Program-made: the position numbers and the translations under genes | Notes under the pieces: model-generated | The model's database searches: none | What the model was told of the DNA's origin: nothing | Seen by the model: only the letters and a program-made list of their open reading frames with translations | Shown: positions 1 through 5,915 of the stretch, one piece after another | Layout of the letters: every line of letters starts with the position of its first letter | How positions within the stretch are numbered: the first letter of the stretch is position 1 | Assembly: GCA_937901865.1 (NCBI GenBank) | Contig: CALDID010000273.1 | Coordinates: 1-13,045 of the forward strand | Length of the DNA: 13,045 nt | Source: an uncultured Treponema sp. | GTDB lineage: Bacteria > Spirochaetota > Spirochaetia > Treponematales > Treponemataceae | Direction: 5' to 3'

Positions 1-91
1 CAATATGCACGGCAACACTCGTCTTGTTGGGTGCGACACGGAACGAGCTTAACTAGCTGGTCAAGCTGGGTAAAAGTGCATTAAAGGTTAG
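1..91. other. left edge, no gene assigned
   Basis: No gene can be supported here. All three rightward frames are open from the edge and close within 85 bases, so the end of a gene from further left could lie here, but nothing chooses a frame. A small imperfect hairpin, AGCTTAAC paired with GTCAAGCT around an AGCT-containing loop, lies near 49-70. Confidence 0.3.
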
Positions 92-126
92 AAAACCGCC
101 CTATAGTTTTTGACGCTACAGGGCGG
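92..126 (-). terminator. intrinsic terminator of the small membrane-peptide operon
   Basis: CCGCCCTATAG (96-106) pairs with CTACAGGGCGG (116-126), one mismatch, loop of nine bases. On the minus strand the hairpin is followed by TTTTC, so it should stop transcripts of the two leftward peptide genes. A weaker T-containing flank on the other side may also stop rightward transcripts entering from the edge. Confidence 0.6.
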
Positions 127-132
127 GCTTGT

Positions 133-234
133 TTAGAATATGCCTAAAGAAATAAGCATTTTGAATGCACTAAGCACTAAGCAGACGCTTTGAAGCACAA
201 TAAGCGTTATAAGAAGTTTTTCAAATCTTGTCAT
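133..234 (-). CDS. small membrane peptide B (33 aa), possible toxin or holin-like
   Basis: A 33-codon frame starting with ATG at 234 and ending TAA. A GAGGGTG ribosome binding site lies 5 bases upstream. The peptide starts MTRFEKLLITLIV and is almost entirely hydrophobic, one predicted membrane span with few charges outside the first six residues. It is the second gene of a leftward pair; its neighbour at 305-421 shares the pattern R-x-E-K-L followed by a hydrophobic helix, so the two may be diverged duplicates. A hairpin (GGGAG/CTCCC, 273-290) separates them. Tiny hydrophobic peptides in phage control regions include holin-like and type I toxin families, but I see no diagnostic motif. Membrane location is likely; function is unknown. 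Confidence 0.55.
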   Translation of the reverse strand: MTRFEKLLITLIVLQSVCLVLSAFKMLISLGIF

Positions 235-304
235 ATTGACACCCTCAAATAAAATAATCTATATTCAAAGCAGGGAGTTTTTACGCTCCCCACTTGTTTT
301 TACA

Positions 305-421
305 TTACATAAACATTGCTACAACGCTTATGGCGGTCAAGGTTGTCTGAATTGCTGTTATCACTATTGCAAGCAGTGCCAGCTTTTCAGCTCTTGACCA
401 TTTTTGTTTTTTCTTTTTCAT
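305..421 (-). CDS. small membrane peptide A (38 aa), possible toxin or holin-like
   Basis: A 38-codon frame with an exceptionally good ribosome binding site: TAAGGAGGTGAT at 426-437, four bases before ATG at 421. The protein begins MKKKKQKWSRAEKL, a basic cytoplasmic head, followed by about 24 hydrophobic residues, so a single-span inner-membrane peptide is expected. It has its own near-consensus promoter (464-492) and a perfect dyad AAGCGAT-ATCGCTT just before the ribosome binding site. That much signal around such a short frame argues it is truly expressed. With peptide B it forms a two-gene operon ending at the terminator at 92-126. Type I toxin, holin-like protein or superinfection-exclusion peptide are all possible; none is shown. 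Confidence 0.65.
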   Translation of the reverse strand: MKKKKQKWSRAEKLALLAIVITAIQTTLTAISVVAMFM

Positions 422-438
422 CTTTATCACCTCCTTAT

Positions 439-454
439 AAGCGATGTATCGCTT
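439..454 (-). promoter_or_regulatory. leader hairpin before peptide A
   Basis: Perfect inverted repeat AAGCGAT / ATCGCTT with two bases between, in the 5' leader immediately before the ribosome binding site of the 38-residue peptide. It could limit translation, bind a protein, or stabilise the mRNA. Confidence 0.5.
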
Positions 455-463
455 TATGTTTAT

Positions 464-492
464 ATAATACACTATCTTTTTTATTTTGTCAA
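464..492 (-). promoter_or_regulatory. promoter of the small membrane-peptide operon
   Basis: Minus strand TTGACA (487-492), a 17-base AT-rich spacer, then TATTAT (464-469). The start point would be near 457, giving a 36-base leader containing the hairpin at 439-454. It is divergent from the promoter at 557-585, so the intervening 64 bases form a shared control region. Confidence 0.75.
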
Positions 493-529
493 TAGTAATG
501 TATAAATAAATGAATATATTTTATTCTTT

Positions 530-585
530 TTTATGTAAAATGCACATAAAACCGTGTTGACAGTATACATAAAATCGTGTAGAAT
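530..585 (+). promoter_or_regulatory. promoter and operators of the HTH regulator
   Basis: TTGACA (557-562), 17-base spacer, TAGAAT (580-585), then six bases to the ATG at 592. The expected start point coincides with the ATG, so the message is probably leaderless. Two near-identical 13-base direct repeats, ACATAAAACCGTG (544-556) and ACATAAAATCGTG (567-579), lie just before the -35 and inside the spacer. An inverted half-site TTTATGT (530-536) pairs with the first. This is a typical autoregulation layout; the binding protein is most likely the downstream gene product. Confidence 0.7.
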
Positions 586-591
586 AAAGCT

Positions 592-810
592 ATGGACGTA
601 AAAGAATATATCAATTTAGCCTGTGTAAAAGCAGGTAACATTTCGCTTGCAGAATTGGCACGGCGTACGGGGCAGACTTCACAAAATCTGCATAATAAAT
701 ACTCTCGCAATGTTTTCAAGGTGTCGGAATTGGAGAAAATCGCGGAAGCATTGGATTGTGAGCTTAAAATCCAATTTATCAAAAAGGACACAAAAGAGCC
801 GCTCATTTAG
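592..810 (+). CDS. small XRE-type helix-turn-helix regulator (72 aa)
   Basis: A 72-residue protein consisting of little more than one helix-turn-helix domain. The segment LAELARRTGQTSQNLHNKYS (about residues 19-38) has the spacing of the XRE/Cro family, followed by a third helix region rich in E, K and L. There is no room for a dimerisation or peptidase domain, so it is Cro-like or a minimal repressor rather than a CI-type cleavable one. No ribosome binding site precedes the ATG and the promoter's -10 ends six bases before it. It diverges from the membrane-peptide genes and converges on the portal gene. It probably governs this divergent region; whether it acts as the lysogeny switch cannot be told from sequence. 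Confidence 0.8.
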   Translation: MDVKEYINLACVKAGNISLAELARRTGQTSQNLHNKYSRNVFKVSELEKIAEALDCELKIQFIKKDTKEPLI

Positions 811-825
811 AAGCAAAACAGAAAC

Positions 826-864
826 AAGTGTCAGCCGTGCGCTCGGTTGACACTTTCATTTTTC
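826..864. terminator. bidirectional intrinsic terminator between regulator and portal
   Basis: AAGTGTCAGCC (826-836) pairs with GGTTGACACTT (845-855) through eleven pairs with one G-T wobble. Rightward it is followed by TTTCATTTTTC, leftward by TTGTTTCTGTTTTGC. It lies between the convergent regulator and portal genes and should serve both. Confidence 0.75.
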
Positions 865-875
865 GTAAAGAAACA

Positions 876-2156
876 CTACTGCAATATTGCGCTCCCTAGC
901 CCTTGCGCTTCGGCGTTTTTCTGTTCGTTTGCCGCCTCGTCGGTAATGCTGTCAAGTTCGCTCTGTTTGAGCTTTGCCCCTGCGCCCATCGCATTTTCAA
1001 GCTCATCGAGTATCGGAAGCAAGCTCGCAGGTCTGTAATGCCAATCGCCCGCCTCAATTTCAGGTAATCCATTCTCCAGCTTTGCCCTTGCCTCGTTCAC
1101 GCTCAAAAGCCCGTTGTTTACTTCTTTCACCAATGCGTCGATTTTCGCAGAAAGGCTCGTTCTCAAAAGTGAATTGTAATTGAACTTCACGCAATACTTG
1201 CCCTGTTGCTCCATCGGGAAAAGGCGTTGAAAACTCTCCTCTAACTGTTGCACAATCGGCATTACTGCATTTTGACTGTACAGCGTGGTCAGCTTTTCAA
1301 GGTCAAGCCCACCATTTTCACCGCTCAAAAGCTCAACAGGCACACCAAAAAGCATAGAAATCACCTTTAATTGATACGCCCTGTTTTCGCTCAATTCCTG
1401 ACTTCTGTTGTCGCTCATCGCGTTTTGCAACGTCTCAAACTTCACATTGTTTGTTTTCACAATCGGTTTATAGGCGTTTTCTGCGCTTCCGTAATTCTGC
1501 ACATACCTTTCACGCAAAATCGCTAATTGCTCTTCCGTCGCATTCGGGAAGCTCTCCGACACGTCGATAACAAGGCGCGAATTGATACCGTTGTTAAAGC
1601 TCGAATGTGTCCACTTGTCTATTTCGGCGTTGGTGTCGAAGCTGTCGCGGCACACGTCGAAGATACTGCGCCCTTTAAGCGTGTCGTATCCAAAGCGGCT
1701 AGGAATGTGCAAAATCTTTGTTGCATTGTATTCTTTGCCTGCGTAATGAAATACTTTGCGGTTCATCTCGTCGCGAGTAATCGACATTTCGGACGGATTA
1801 AGACGAAACAGATTGATACACGCGCCCTTTTCGTCGCGGTCGATGTAAAGATAGATGTTTCCTTTGCAAAAGTAATCAAGTATCATTTGATAGCGAAAGA
1901 AAAAGCCCGTTTCGTCAATGTTTGGCTCACGCAGTGTTTCAAAAAGTGTGTTGCTATCTGCCCTTTTTCCGCTGTTGACGTAATACACACCAAAAGACAG
2001 CCCTGCAATCGTGGTTGCAATGCGGTCAATGCACGCGAACGCCACTGGGTCAGCTTCAATATTGCGTGCAGAAAACGTGTTGCGACCGAGAAAGACAGGC
2101 TTTGAAGTCGCCTTTTTATTATTTCTTGTAAAGCGTGATAAAAAATCAAATATCAT
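876..2156 (-). CDS. phage portal protein (HK97-like family)
   Basis: A 426-residue protein matching the HK97-type portal family in length and features. It has an N-terminal stretch with the phrase DPVAFACIDRIATTIAGLSF, a middle YQMILDYFCKGNIYLYIDRD segment, and the late motif VISMLFGVPVELLSG, typical of this family. Twelve copies would form the ring at the capsid vertex through which DNA is packed by the terminase and to which the tail attaches. I chose ATG 2156 because GAGG lies nine bases upstream; a frame-consistent TTG at 2174 is less likely. It is the last gene of the leftward packaging module. The usual next genes, protease and major capsid, do not follow; a terminator and the control region do. 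Confidence 0.93.
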   Translation of the reverse strand: MIFDFLSRFTRNNKKATSKPVFLGRNTFSARNIEADPVAFACIDRIATTIAGLSFGVYYVNSGKRADSNTLFETLREPNIDETGFFFRYQMILDYFCKGNIYLYIDRDEKGACINLFRLNPSEMSITRDEMNRKVFHYAGKEYNATKILHIPSRFGYDTLKGRSIFDVCRDSFDTNAEIDKWTHSSFNNGINSRLVIDVSESFPNATEEQLAILRERYVQNYGSAENAYKPIVKTNNVKFETLQNAMSDNRSQELSENRAYQLKVISMLFGVPVELLSGENGGLDLEKLTTLYSQNAVMPIVQQLEESFQRLFPMEQQGKYCVKFNYNSLLRTSLSAKIDALVKEVNNGLLSVNEARAKLENGLPEIEAGDWHYRPASLLPILDELENAMGAGAKLKQSELDSITDEAANEQKNAEAQGLGSAILQ

Positions 2157-2168
2157 TTGTAACCTCAA

Positions 2169-2182
2169 TTTCAATAGTCAAA
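2169..2182 (-). promoter_or_regulatory. GACTATT motif before portal
   Basis: Minus strand TTTGACTATTGAAA, thirteen bases before the portal ATG. The same core recurs ahead of the large terminase, methylase, tape measure and two other segments. Here an in-frame TGA lies within the motif, so it is not coding. Role unknown. Confidence 0.55.
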
Positions 2183-2186
2183 GGCA

Positions 2187-2217
2187 GATGTAGCAAGGGA
2201 CTTAAGTCCCTTGTTTC
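2187..2217 (-). repeat. 31-bp repeat with perfect 20-bp palindrome (copy 1)
   Basis: This 31-base element is the exact reverse complement of 9436-9466. Its core CAAGGGACTTAAGTCCCTTG (2194-2213) is a perfect palindrome. In each place it is the untranslated leader of a structural gene (portal here, tail chaperone there) and has the same orientation relative to transcription. It may be an RNA hairpin or a protein site; being identical at two distant points it is also a substrate for recombination that would invert the segment between. Confidence 0.85.
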
Positions 2218-2230
2218 TGTAAGCACAGCG

Positions 2231-2263
2231 AAAGTAAAATAGCGATATGCCTTATTTTACTTT
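2231..2263. terminator. AT-rich hairpin after large terminase
   Basis: AAAGTAAAATA (2231-2241) and TATTTTACTTT (2253-2263) form an eleven-pair perfect stem directly after the large terminase stop. The stem has few GC pairs and no good T-run in the leftward direction, so it is more likely an mRNA-stability or processing element than a strong terminator. Confidence 0.4.
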
Positions 2264-2264
2264 T

Positions 2265-3953
2265 TCAAAAGCTATGCAACAGCGTTTCAAAGTCTACGGT
2301 TTTCGCCTTGTTTGTGCTTGCAAAGACCGCGCGGTCTAATGCCATAATCGACGTAATCACGCTATCGATACGAGCCGACGCGCCTTTATACACTTTAAGC
2401 GGCTTATAATTCCCGTTTGCGTCGGGCTTAATCTGCGCATTGCTCAAACACCACCGAGCCACAGGGTTCGCGTCGATAATCTTTTTTTCCAATGCGAGCT
2501 TTTCAAATTGCTTCGTTGGGTTTGCAAAACTCTTTAGCGATTGGTCGGTATCGATAAAGTTGATATGCGGCAAAAGGTCGTTCATCTTGTTCACCACAAG
2601 GCGCGAATTCCACCTATCGAATGCACATTCTTTTATTTCGTACTTTTCCGCGTCAGCGCAAAAATCGGCAATCAACACATCATAATCCACCGTCGCGCCC
2701 GTCGTTGTTTTCACATACCCTTTTTCAATCCACTCGGTATAATTCACGCTGTCTTTTTCGGTCTTTGCCTTGACCTGCGCTTCTGGAATGTAAAAGCGAT
2801 GTTTGAAGTAATATTTTTTCTCTCCGTCTTCGTCAACTTCAAAGCAAAGCGTGTACACCGTCAAATCCTGCGTTTGCGATAAATCGAACGCGGCATAGCA
2901 CGGCAAGGCGAGAAACGCCGTTTCAAAATCTGCCTGTTCGTCAATCAACGCTTCCGCAGGGTCTAGCCAATTCGACAAACCCTGTGTGTTCCAGATACCG
3001 CACGTCTTTGACTTGTAATCCTGTTGGTGAGAGGGCGTTAGTAAAGCGTCTTGTAAATCGCTTTCGAGTATTTCGGGGCGCAGAAACGTATTTAGCGCAG
3101 GGTTTGACTTTTGCAGTAATGAGCTATCTCGCCAATCGTCTTTTTCGTCGTATTCATAAAGCACCGTAAAATAGCTGTCATCGCTGATTTTGCCGTCAAG
3201 CACCGCCCTCGCCTTTAGCACTTCATTATAGCACGGGCTATTGGTGTTGTTTCCAGCCGATGTGATTATGCACACCGTACCATTCAAGCGCGCACGAGAG
3301 CCATAGCGGAATGCAGTAATGACTTTATCGTTGTCGTATCCGTGGAATTCATCGACAACAGAAAAAGAGTTTTTGTAGCTGTCGAGAGCCTTTGTGTCAG
3401 CAGAGAAAAACGAAATGCGAGAGCTTCCCTGTGTAATCGCTCCGCTATAGCAGTCGTACACGTCTTTTAATTCGGGCGTTTCTTTGATGATGTTGCTTAA
3501 TTCAATAAAGCTCTTTTGTGCCTGTTCAAGCGAAGCCGATACAAAATAACTTTCTGCGCTTGCCGTGGTCAAACTGTCGTAAAGAATAAACGGGAAAAGC
3601 AAAGATGTTGTTTTGCTGTTCTTTCGTGCAATTTCGATAAAGCAAGTGCGAAATCGGCGGCGTTCGACGTTGTCTTTGTACTTCCACGCCCACACGTTCG
3701 TATATAAAAACATCTGAAACGGGAAAAGCTCTAAGCATTTGCCGCCCAAATCGGGAATATGCAGAGCCTGTGCAAAGTCAATCACGGTCTGCGCTTCGTT
3801 CCAATCGACAAAGAACGGGAAACTTTCTTCTTTTTCGCTTCGAGCCACGTCAGACAAAAACCGTTGCACCGCCTTTTTGCAATACCGCCCCGAAATGATT
3901 TTATTTTCTTTCACGTCCTTGCAATATTTCAATACAATTTCTTTCACGCTCAT
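2265..3953 (-). CDS. terL: phage terminase large subunit
   Basis: A 562-residue packaging motor, in the HK97-like Terminase_1 group. Visible motor motifs are a variant Walker A, ARKNSKT (about residues 109-115), and Walker B with catalytic acid, VVDEFHG (about 199-205). The nuclease half shows FDLSQTQDLT (about 356-365) and AFDRWN (about 444-449), the expected metal-binding aspartates. It cuts concatemeric phage DNA and pumps it through the portal using ATP. ATG 3953 is chosen; the longer frame would need TTG at 3968. Neither start has a good ribosome binding site, and the ATG directly abuts the TGACTATTAAAAGT motif. A HicAB pair on the other strand separates it from the upstream methylase. 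Confidence 0.95.
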   Translation of the reverse strand: MSVKEIVLKYCKDVKENKIISGRYCKKAVQRFLSDVARSEKEESFPFFVDWNEAQTVIDFAQALHIPDLGGKCLELFPFQMFLYTNVWAWKYKDNVERRRFRTCFIEIARKNSKTTSLLFPFILYDSLTTASAESYFVSASLEQAQKSFIELSNIIKETPELKDVYDCYSGAITQGSSRISFFSADTKALDSYKNSFSVVDEFHGYDNDKVITAFRYGSRARLNGTVCIITSAGNNTNSPCYNEVLKARAVLDGKISDDSYFTVLYEYDEKDDWRDSSLLQKSNPALNTFLRPEILESDLQDALLTPSHQQDYKSKTCGIWNTQGLSNWLDPAEALIDEQADFETAFLALPCYAAFDLSQTQDLTVYTLCFEVDEDGEKKYYFKHRFYIPEAQVKAKTEKDSVNYTEWIEKGYVKTTTGATVDYDVLIADFCADAEKYEIKECAFDRWNSRLVVNKMNDLLPHINFIDTDQSLKSFANPTKQFEKLALEKKIIDANPVARWCLSNAQIKPDANGNYKPLKVYKGASARIDSVITSIMALDRAVFASTNKAKTVDFETLLHSF

Positions 3954-3967
3954 ACTTTTAATAGTCA
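3954..3967 (-). promoter_or_regulatory. GACTATT motif abutting the large terminase start
   Basis: Minus strand TGACTATTAAAAGT immediately followed by ATG. It lies exactly where a ribosome binding site would normally be and has no GGAGG core, so it may mark a special initiation or transcription signal shared with other virion genes. Confidence 0.55.
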
Positions 3968-3975
3968 AAAATGAT

Positions 3976-4013
3976 ACACGGGCGGGAAAACCCGTGTTTT
4001 TTATTTCTTTTTC
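3976..4013 (+). terminator. rightward intrinsic terminator upstream of hicA1
   Basis: ACACGGG (3976-3982), eight-base loop, CCCGTGT (3991-3997), then TTTTTTATTTCTTTTTC. This would stop rightward transcripts, antisense to terminase, before the HicAB1 promoter and so insulates it. In the leftward mRNA the same hairpin sits in the terminase leader. Confidence 0.6.
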
Positions 4014-4022
4014 TTAAATCTA

Positions 4023-4051
4023 TTGACATACGTATAAATACGTAGTATACT
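4023..4051 (+). promoter_or_regulatory. hicAB1 promoter with perfect palindrome in the spacer
   Basis: TTGACA (4023-4028), exactly 17 bases, TATACT (4046-4051). The spacer contains a perfect dyad, TACGTAT-AA-ATACGTA (4029-4044). An operator there would block polymerase, consistent with the known autoregulation of HicAB operons by the HicB DNA-binding domain. Confidence 0.8.
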
Positions 4052-4072
4052 GTAAAACATAAGGAGGAACAA

Positions 4073-4249
4073 ATGACCAAGCTAGAGCTTGAAAAAAAAT
4101 TCCGCAAAGCTCTCTGGACGATAGAACACGGCAAAAGCCACGATAAAGCGGTAAGTCCTACGGGTCAAATCGTTCCAATACCAAGGCATAAGGGCGACAT
4201 TCCAAAAGGTACAGCCCTTGCAATCCTGAAAGAAGCTGGACTTTCTTAA
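4073..4249 (+). CDS. hicA: HicA-type mRNA interferase toxin (58 aa)
   Basis: A 58-residue HicA-like toxin with the double-stranded-RNA-binding-like fold expected of the family. The active-site histidine is His23 in HGKSHDK, followed by VPIPRHKGDIPKGTALAILK, the typical C-terminal half. HicA cleaves mRNA or tmRNA in the cytoplasm and halts growth unless bound by HicB. An AAGGAGG site lies five bases before ATG 4073, so unlike the other two hicA genes of the window this one has a normal leader. HicB1 follows after 45 bases containing a hairpin. The pair lies antisense between large terminase and methylase. Confidence 0.85.
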   Translation: MTKLELEKKFRKALWTIEHGKSHDKAVSPTGQIVPIPRHKGDIPKGTALAILKEAGLS

Positions 4250-4255
4250 ATCAGC

Positions 4256-4273
4256 ACGGGGAGAAATCCCCGT
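4256..4273 (+). promoter_or_regulatory. intercistronic hairpin between hicA1 and hicB1
   Basis: ACGGGG (4256-4261), six-base loop, CCCCGT (4268-4273), about ten bases before the hicB1 ribosome binding site. A comparable hairpin (CCCAC/GTGGG, 6097-6114) occupies the same place in hicAB2. It may adjust toxin to antitoxin ratio through mRNA stability or translation. Confidence 0.5.
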
Positions 4274-4294
4274 TTATGCGATAGGAGTTTTTTT

Positions 4295-4681
4295 ATGAAG
4301 TATGTTTTTCCTGCCGTTTTTGAAAAAGATGAAGACAAAATTTCGGTGCGTGTGCCCGATGTAAAAGGCTGTATTACATTCGGCGACGATATGGCGGACG
4401 CAATGGAAATGGCGAAAGACGCGCTTGAAATGATGTTAGTGCATTTTGAAGACCACGGCGAGCCGATACCGAGTGCAAGCGACATCAAAGCGATTGAAAC
4501 GCGCGGCGTAGTGTCGTATGTGCTTGCAGATACAGATGAATGGCGAAAAAGTATGGATAATAAAGCGGTGAAGAAAACGCTGTCAATTCCGAACTGGCTT
4601 AATGTAAAAGCCGAAACAGCAGGCGTGAACTTTTCGCAGGTTTTGCAAGAAGCCTTAAAACAACGCCTTAACATTGCATAA
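4295..4681 (+). CDS. hicB: HicB-type antitoxin with C-terminal ribbon-helix-helix (128 aa)
   Basis: A 128-residue HicB antitoxin. The N-terminal half (about residues 1-60) has the partial RNase H-like fold signature: PAVFEK, then VRVPDVKGCITFGDD, then an AMEMAKDALEMML helix. The last 40 residues, KKTLSIPNWLNVKAETAG to the end, look like an Arc/ribbon-helix-helix DNA-binding domain. It neutralises HicA1 and probably represses the promoter at 4023-4051. AGGAG lies nine bases before ATG 4295. Its end is convergent with the methylase gene, with a shared terminator between. Its C terminus (FSQVLQEALKQRLNIA) strongly resembles that of hicB2, so the two antitoxins share ancestry, although their toxins differ. 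Confidence 0.88.
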   Translation: MKYVFPAVFEKDEDKISVRVPDVKGCITFGDDMADAMEMAKDALEMMLVHFEDHGEPIPSASDIKAIETRGVVSYVLADTDEWRKSMDNKAVKKTLSIPNWLNVKAETAGVNFSQVLQEALKQRLNIA

Positions 4682-4683
4682 CG

Positions 4684-4730
4684 GAAAAAAAACTACCCCG
4701 AAAGGCTTTTATACTTGTTTTTCGGAGTGG
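4684..4730. terminator. bidirectional terminator between hicB1 and methylase
   Basis: CTACCCCGAAA (4693-4703) pairs with TTTCGGAGTGG (4720-4730) through a mostly complementary eleven-base stem with a wobble and one mismatch. A run of As (4684-4692) on the left provides a T-tract for leftward transcripts of the methylase. Confidence 0.6.
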
Positions 4731-4732
4731 CT

Positions 4733-5791
4733 CTATGCGCAGTCGAATAAACGACCTTGCGCTTTTTCTTCCGCCAAACTCACCCCGCGAGCCATTGCGT
4801 TGTACAGCTCAACTTGACCGCGCGGTATAAATAAGCCCTCTTCTTTCAACTGTCCCGCACCTTTGCCGTTTAAGCGTTGCCGCTTTTGCGTAAATGCAAC
4901 GCGAATAAATCGGTCGGCTGGCATTTCGTATTCGGATATAACAACAAGCTCCGTCTGTTTCTCACACCACGAATAAAACGCCTCATAATCAAAATCGCTT
5001 GTTTTATTTTTCTTGCCGTATCCATTTGTATTTTTGTATGGAATGTCGGTATAAATCACGCTGTCTTTTTCAATCGCGATTTCTCTGTAATCTTTCTGCG
5101 TAACGCTAAGGCTTTGGAGGCTTTGGAGGCGTTCGAGGCTTTGGAGGCGTTCGAGGCTTTCGAGGCTTTGGAGGCTTTGGAGGCGTTCGAGGCGTTCGAG
5201 GCTTTCGAGGCTTTGGAGGCGTTCGAGTTGTTCTACATTTTGCCACCCCGCGCCGTTTTTGAAGTAAAAATGACTTCCGCGCTTTTCCAATAATCCCGCG
5301 TCTGTCATTTTCTGAAAAACAAGCGTCCGCAATGCAATCCGTCTTTCGTGTATTCCTTCCACGCCGTCAATCACCGAAAAGTCAAAGCCGTATTTTTTGC
5401 CGCGCTCATAATCCTTGAAGAAAATCGCTTCGTGCAATGCCTTTTTGTAATCCTCTACTTCTACTCCGTACAGATAACCCCGCCCGTTATTTCCGAAGCT
5501 CCAGCAATAGCGCACATAAGGGTCGCTATCTTTGAGCCGCACAAAATCCTCTCGAGAAATCCACCGCGTTTCGTTTCTGTATTTGCCGTTAATCGCGTCG
5601 AGGAATAACTGCGGGGCGACATCAATATCGTTTGCATAGAAAAGCTCATACTTGCCGCTTAACAATGCCGCGTGAGTAACTGCGCAACCGCCAGCGAATA
5701 AATCGTAAAAATGTTTTGCTTTCGGGAGCGCGTCAACAACCCATTTTGCAATGCCGTTTTTGCTCCCCTTGTAACTTACACCGTATCTCAT
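4733..5791 (-). CDS. D12-class DNA adenine (N6) methyltransferase with tripeptide repeat
   Basis: A 352-residue enzyme of the Dam/DpnM (D12, N6-adenine) group. The N-terminal YKGSKNGIAKW and FYDLFAGGCAVTHA (about residues 7-41) are the SAM-binding motifs; TDIPY (248-252) replaces the usual DPPY catalytic motif. Between them residues 187-228 are fourteen tandem tripeptides of type ERL, ESL or QSL (the first is EQL), a block absent from classic Dam. The protein should methylate adenine in phage DNA, protecting it from host restriction or affecting packaging. ATG 5791 abuts the TGACTATTGAAAGT motif and lacks a clear ribosome binding site. It lies between terminase genes and is flanked on both sides by antisense HicAB pairs, so it may be an acquired moron. 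Target sequence is not predictable. Confidence 0.88.
   Translation of the reverse strand: MRYGVSYKGSKNGIAKWVVDALPKAKHFYDLFAGGCAVTHAALLSGKYELFYANDIDVAPQLFLDAINGKYRNETRWISREDFVRLKDSDPYVRYCWSFGNNGRGYLYGVEVEDYKKALHEAIFFKDYERGKKYGFDFSVIDGVEGIHERRIALRTLVFQKMTDAGLLEKRGSHFYFKNGAGWQNVEQLERLQSLESLERLERLQSLQSLESLERLQSLERLQSLQSLSVTQKDYREIAIEKDSVIYTDIPYKNTNGYGKKNKTSDFDYEAFYSWCEKQTELVVISEYEMPADRFIRVAFTQKRQRLNGKGAGQLKEEGLFIPRGQVELYNAMARGVSLAEEKAQGRLFDCA
5108..5233 (-). repeat. fourteen 9-bp tandem repeats inside the methylase gene
   Basis: Plus-strand units are GAGGCTTTG, GAGGCGTTC and GAGGCTTTC with near-perfect 9-base period over 126 bases; only the two end units are altered (AAGGCTTTG and GAGTTGTTC). 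On the coding strand they give QSL, ERL and ESL. The fourth combination QRL never appears. Unit number changes would keep the frame, so length can vary without killing the enzyme. Confidence 0.95.
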
Positions 5792-5805
5792 ACTTTCAAT
5801 AGTCA
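5792..5805 (-). promoter_or_regulatory. GACTATT motif abutting the methylase start
   Basis: Minus strand TGACTATTGAAAGT directly followed by ATG, the same arrangement as at the large terminase. Upstream leader shows alternating CAGCC and GGCTG blocks that can form mutually exclusive hairpins. Confidence 0.55.
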
Positions 5806-5824
5806 GCCACAGGCTGTTTTGTCA

Positions 5825-5843
5825 GCACAGCCTTTCTTGTAAG
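5825..5843. repeat. 19-base leader element (copy A)
   Basis: GCACAGCCTTTCTTGTAAG here matches GCACAGCCTTTTTCGTAAG at 8382-8400 in 17 of 19 positions. The half GTAAGCACAGC also recurs at 2219-2229. All three lie in gaps between virion genes. Orientation relative to the nearby virion gene differs, so a transcript-level role is uncertain. Confidence 0.45.
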
Positions 5844-5856
5844 AGCAGGCTGTTTT

Positions 5857-5909
5857 ATGCGCATTTTATGTGTATAACTATTGACAAATGCGCATAAAAT
5901 GTGTATAAT
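5857..5909 (+). promoter_or_regulatory. hicAB2 promoter and duplicated operator
   Basis: TTGACA (5881-5886), 17 bases, TATAAT (5904-5909), then six bases to the ATG. Two 20-base direct copies lie 31 bases apart: 5857-5876 and 5888-5907, differing only by TTT versus AAA in the middle. Each begins with the palindrome ATGCGCAT. The second covers the spacer and -10, so binding would silence the promoter; the first carries a decayed -10 (TATAAC). HicB2 is the likely binding protein. Confidence 0.78.
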
Positions 5910-5915
5910 AGAATT

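Noticed and set aside
1..84. End of an upstream gene in frame one (28 codons)
   Set aside because: Three frames are open for similar lengths and no homology or codon pattern decides between them.
1527..2105. 192-codon frame antisense to portal
   Set aside because: Fully overlaps a well supported portal gene, has no ribosome binding site and no recognisable domain.
2169..2182. GACTATT motif as a -35 box (TTGACT)
   Set aside because: No -10 lies 16-18 bases downstream at portal, terminase, methylase or tape measure, and most such boxes would fall inside the genes.
4877..5293. 138-codon frame rich in EALEAF on the plus strand
   Set aside because: It is the mirror reading of the 9-bp repeats in the methylase gene; Cys- and Phe-rich flanks look non-coding.
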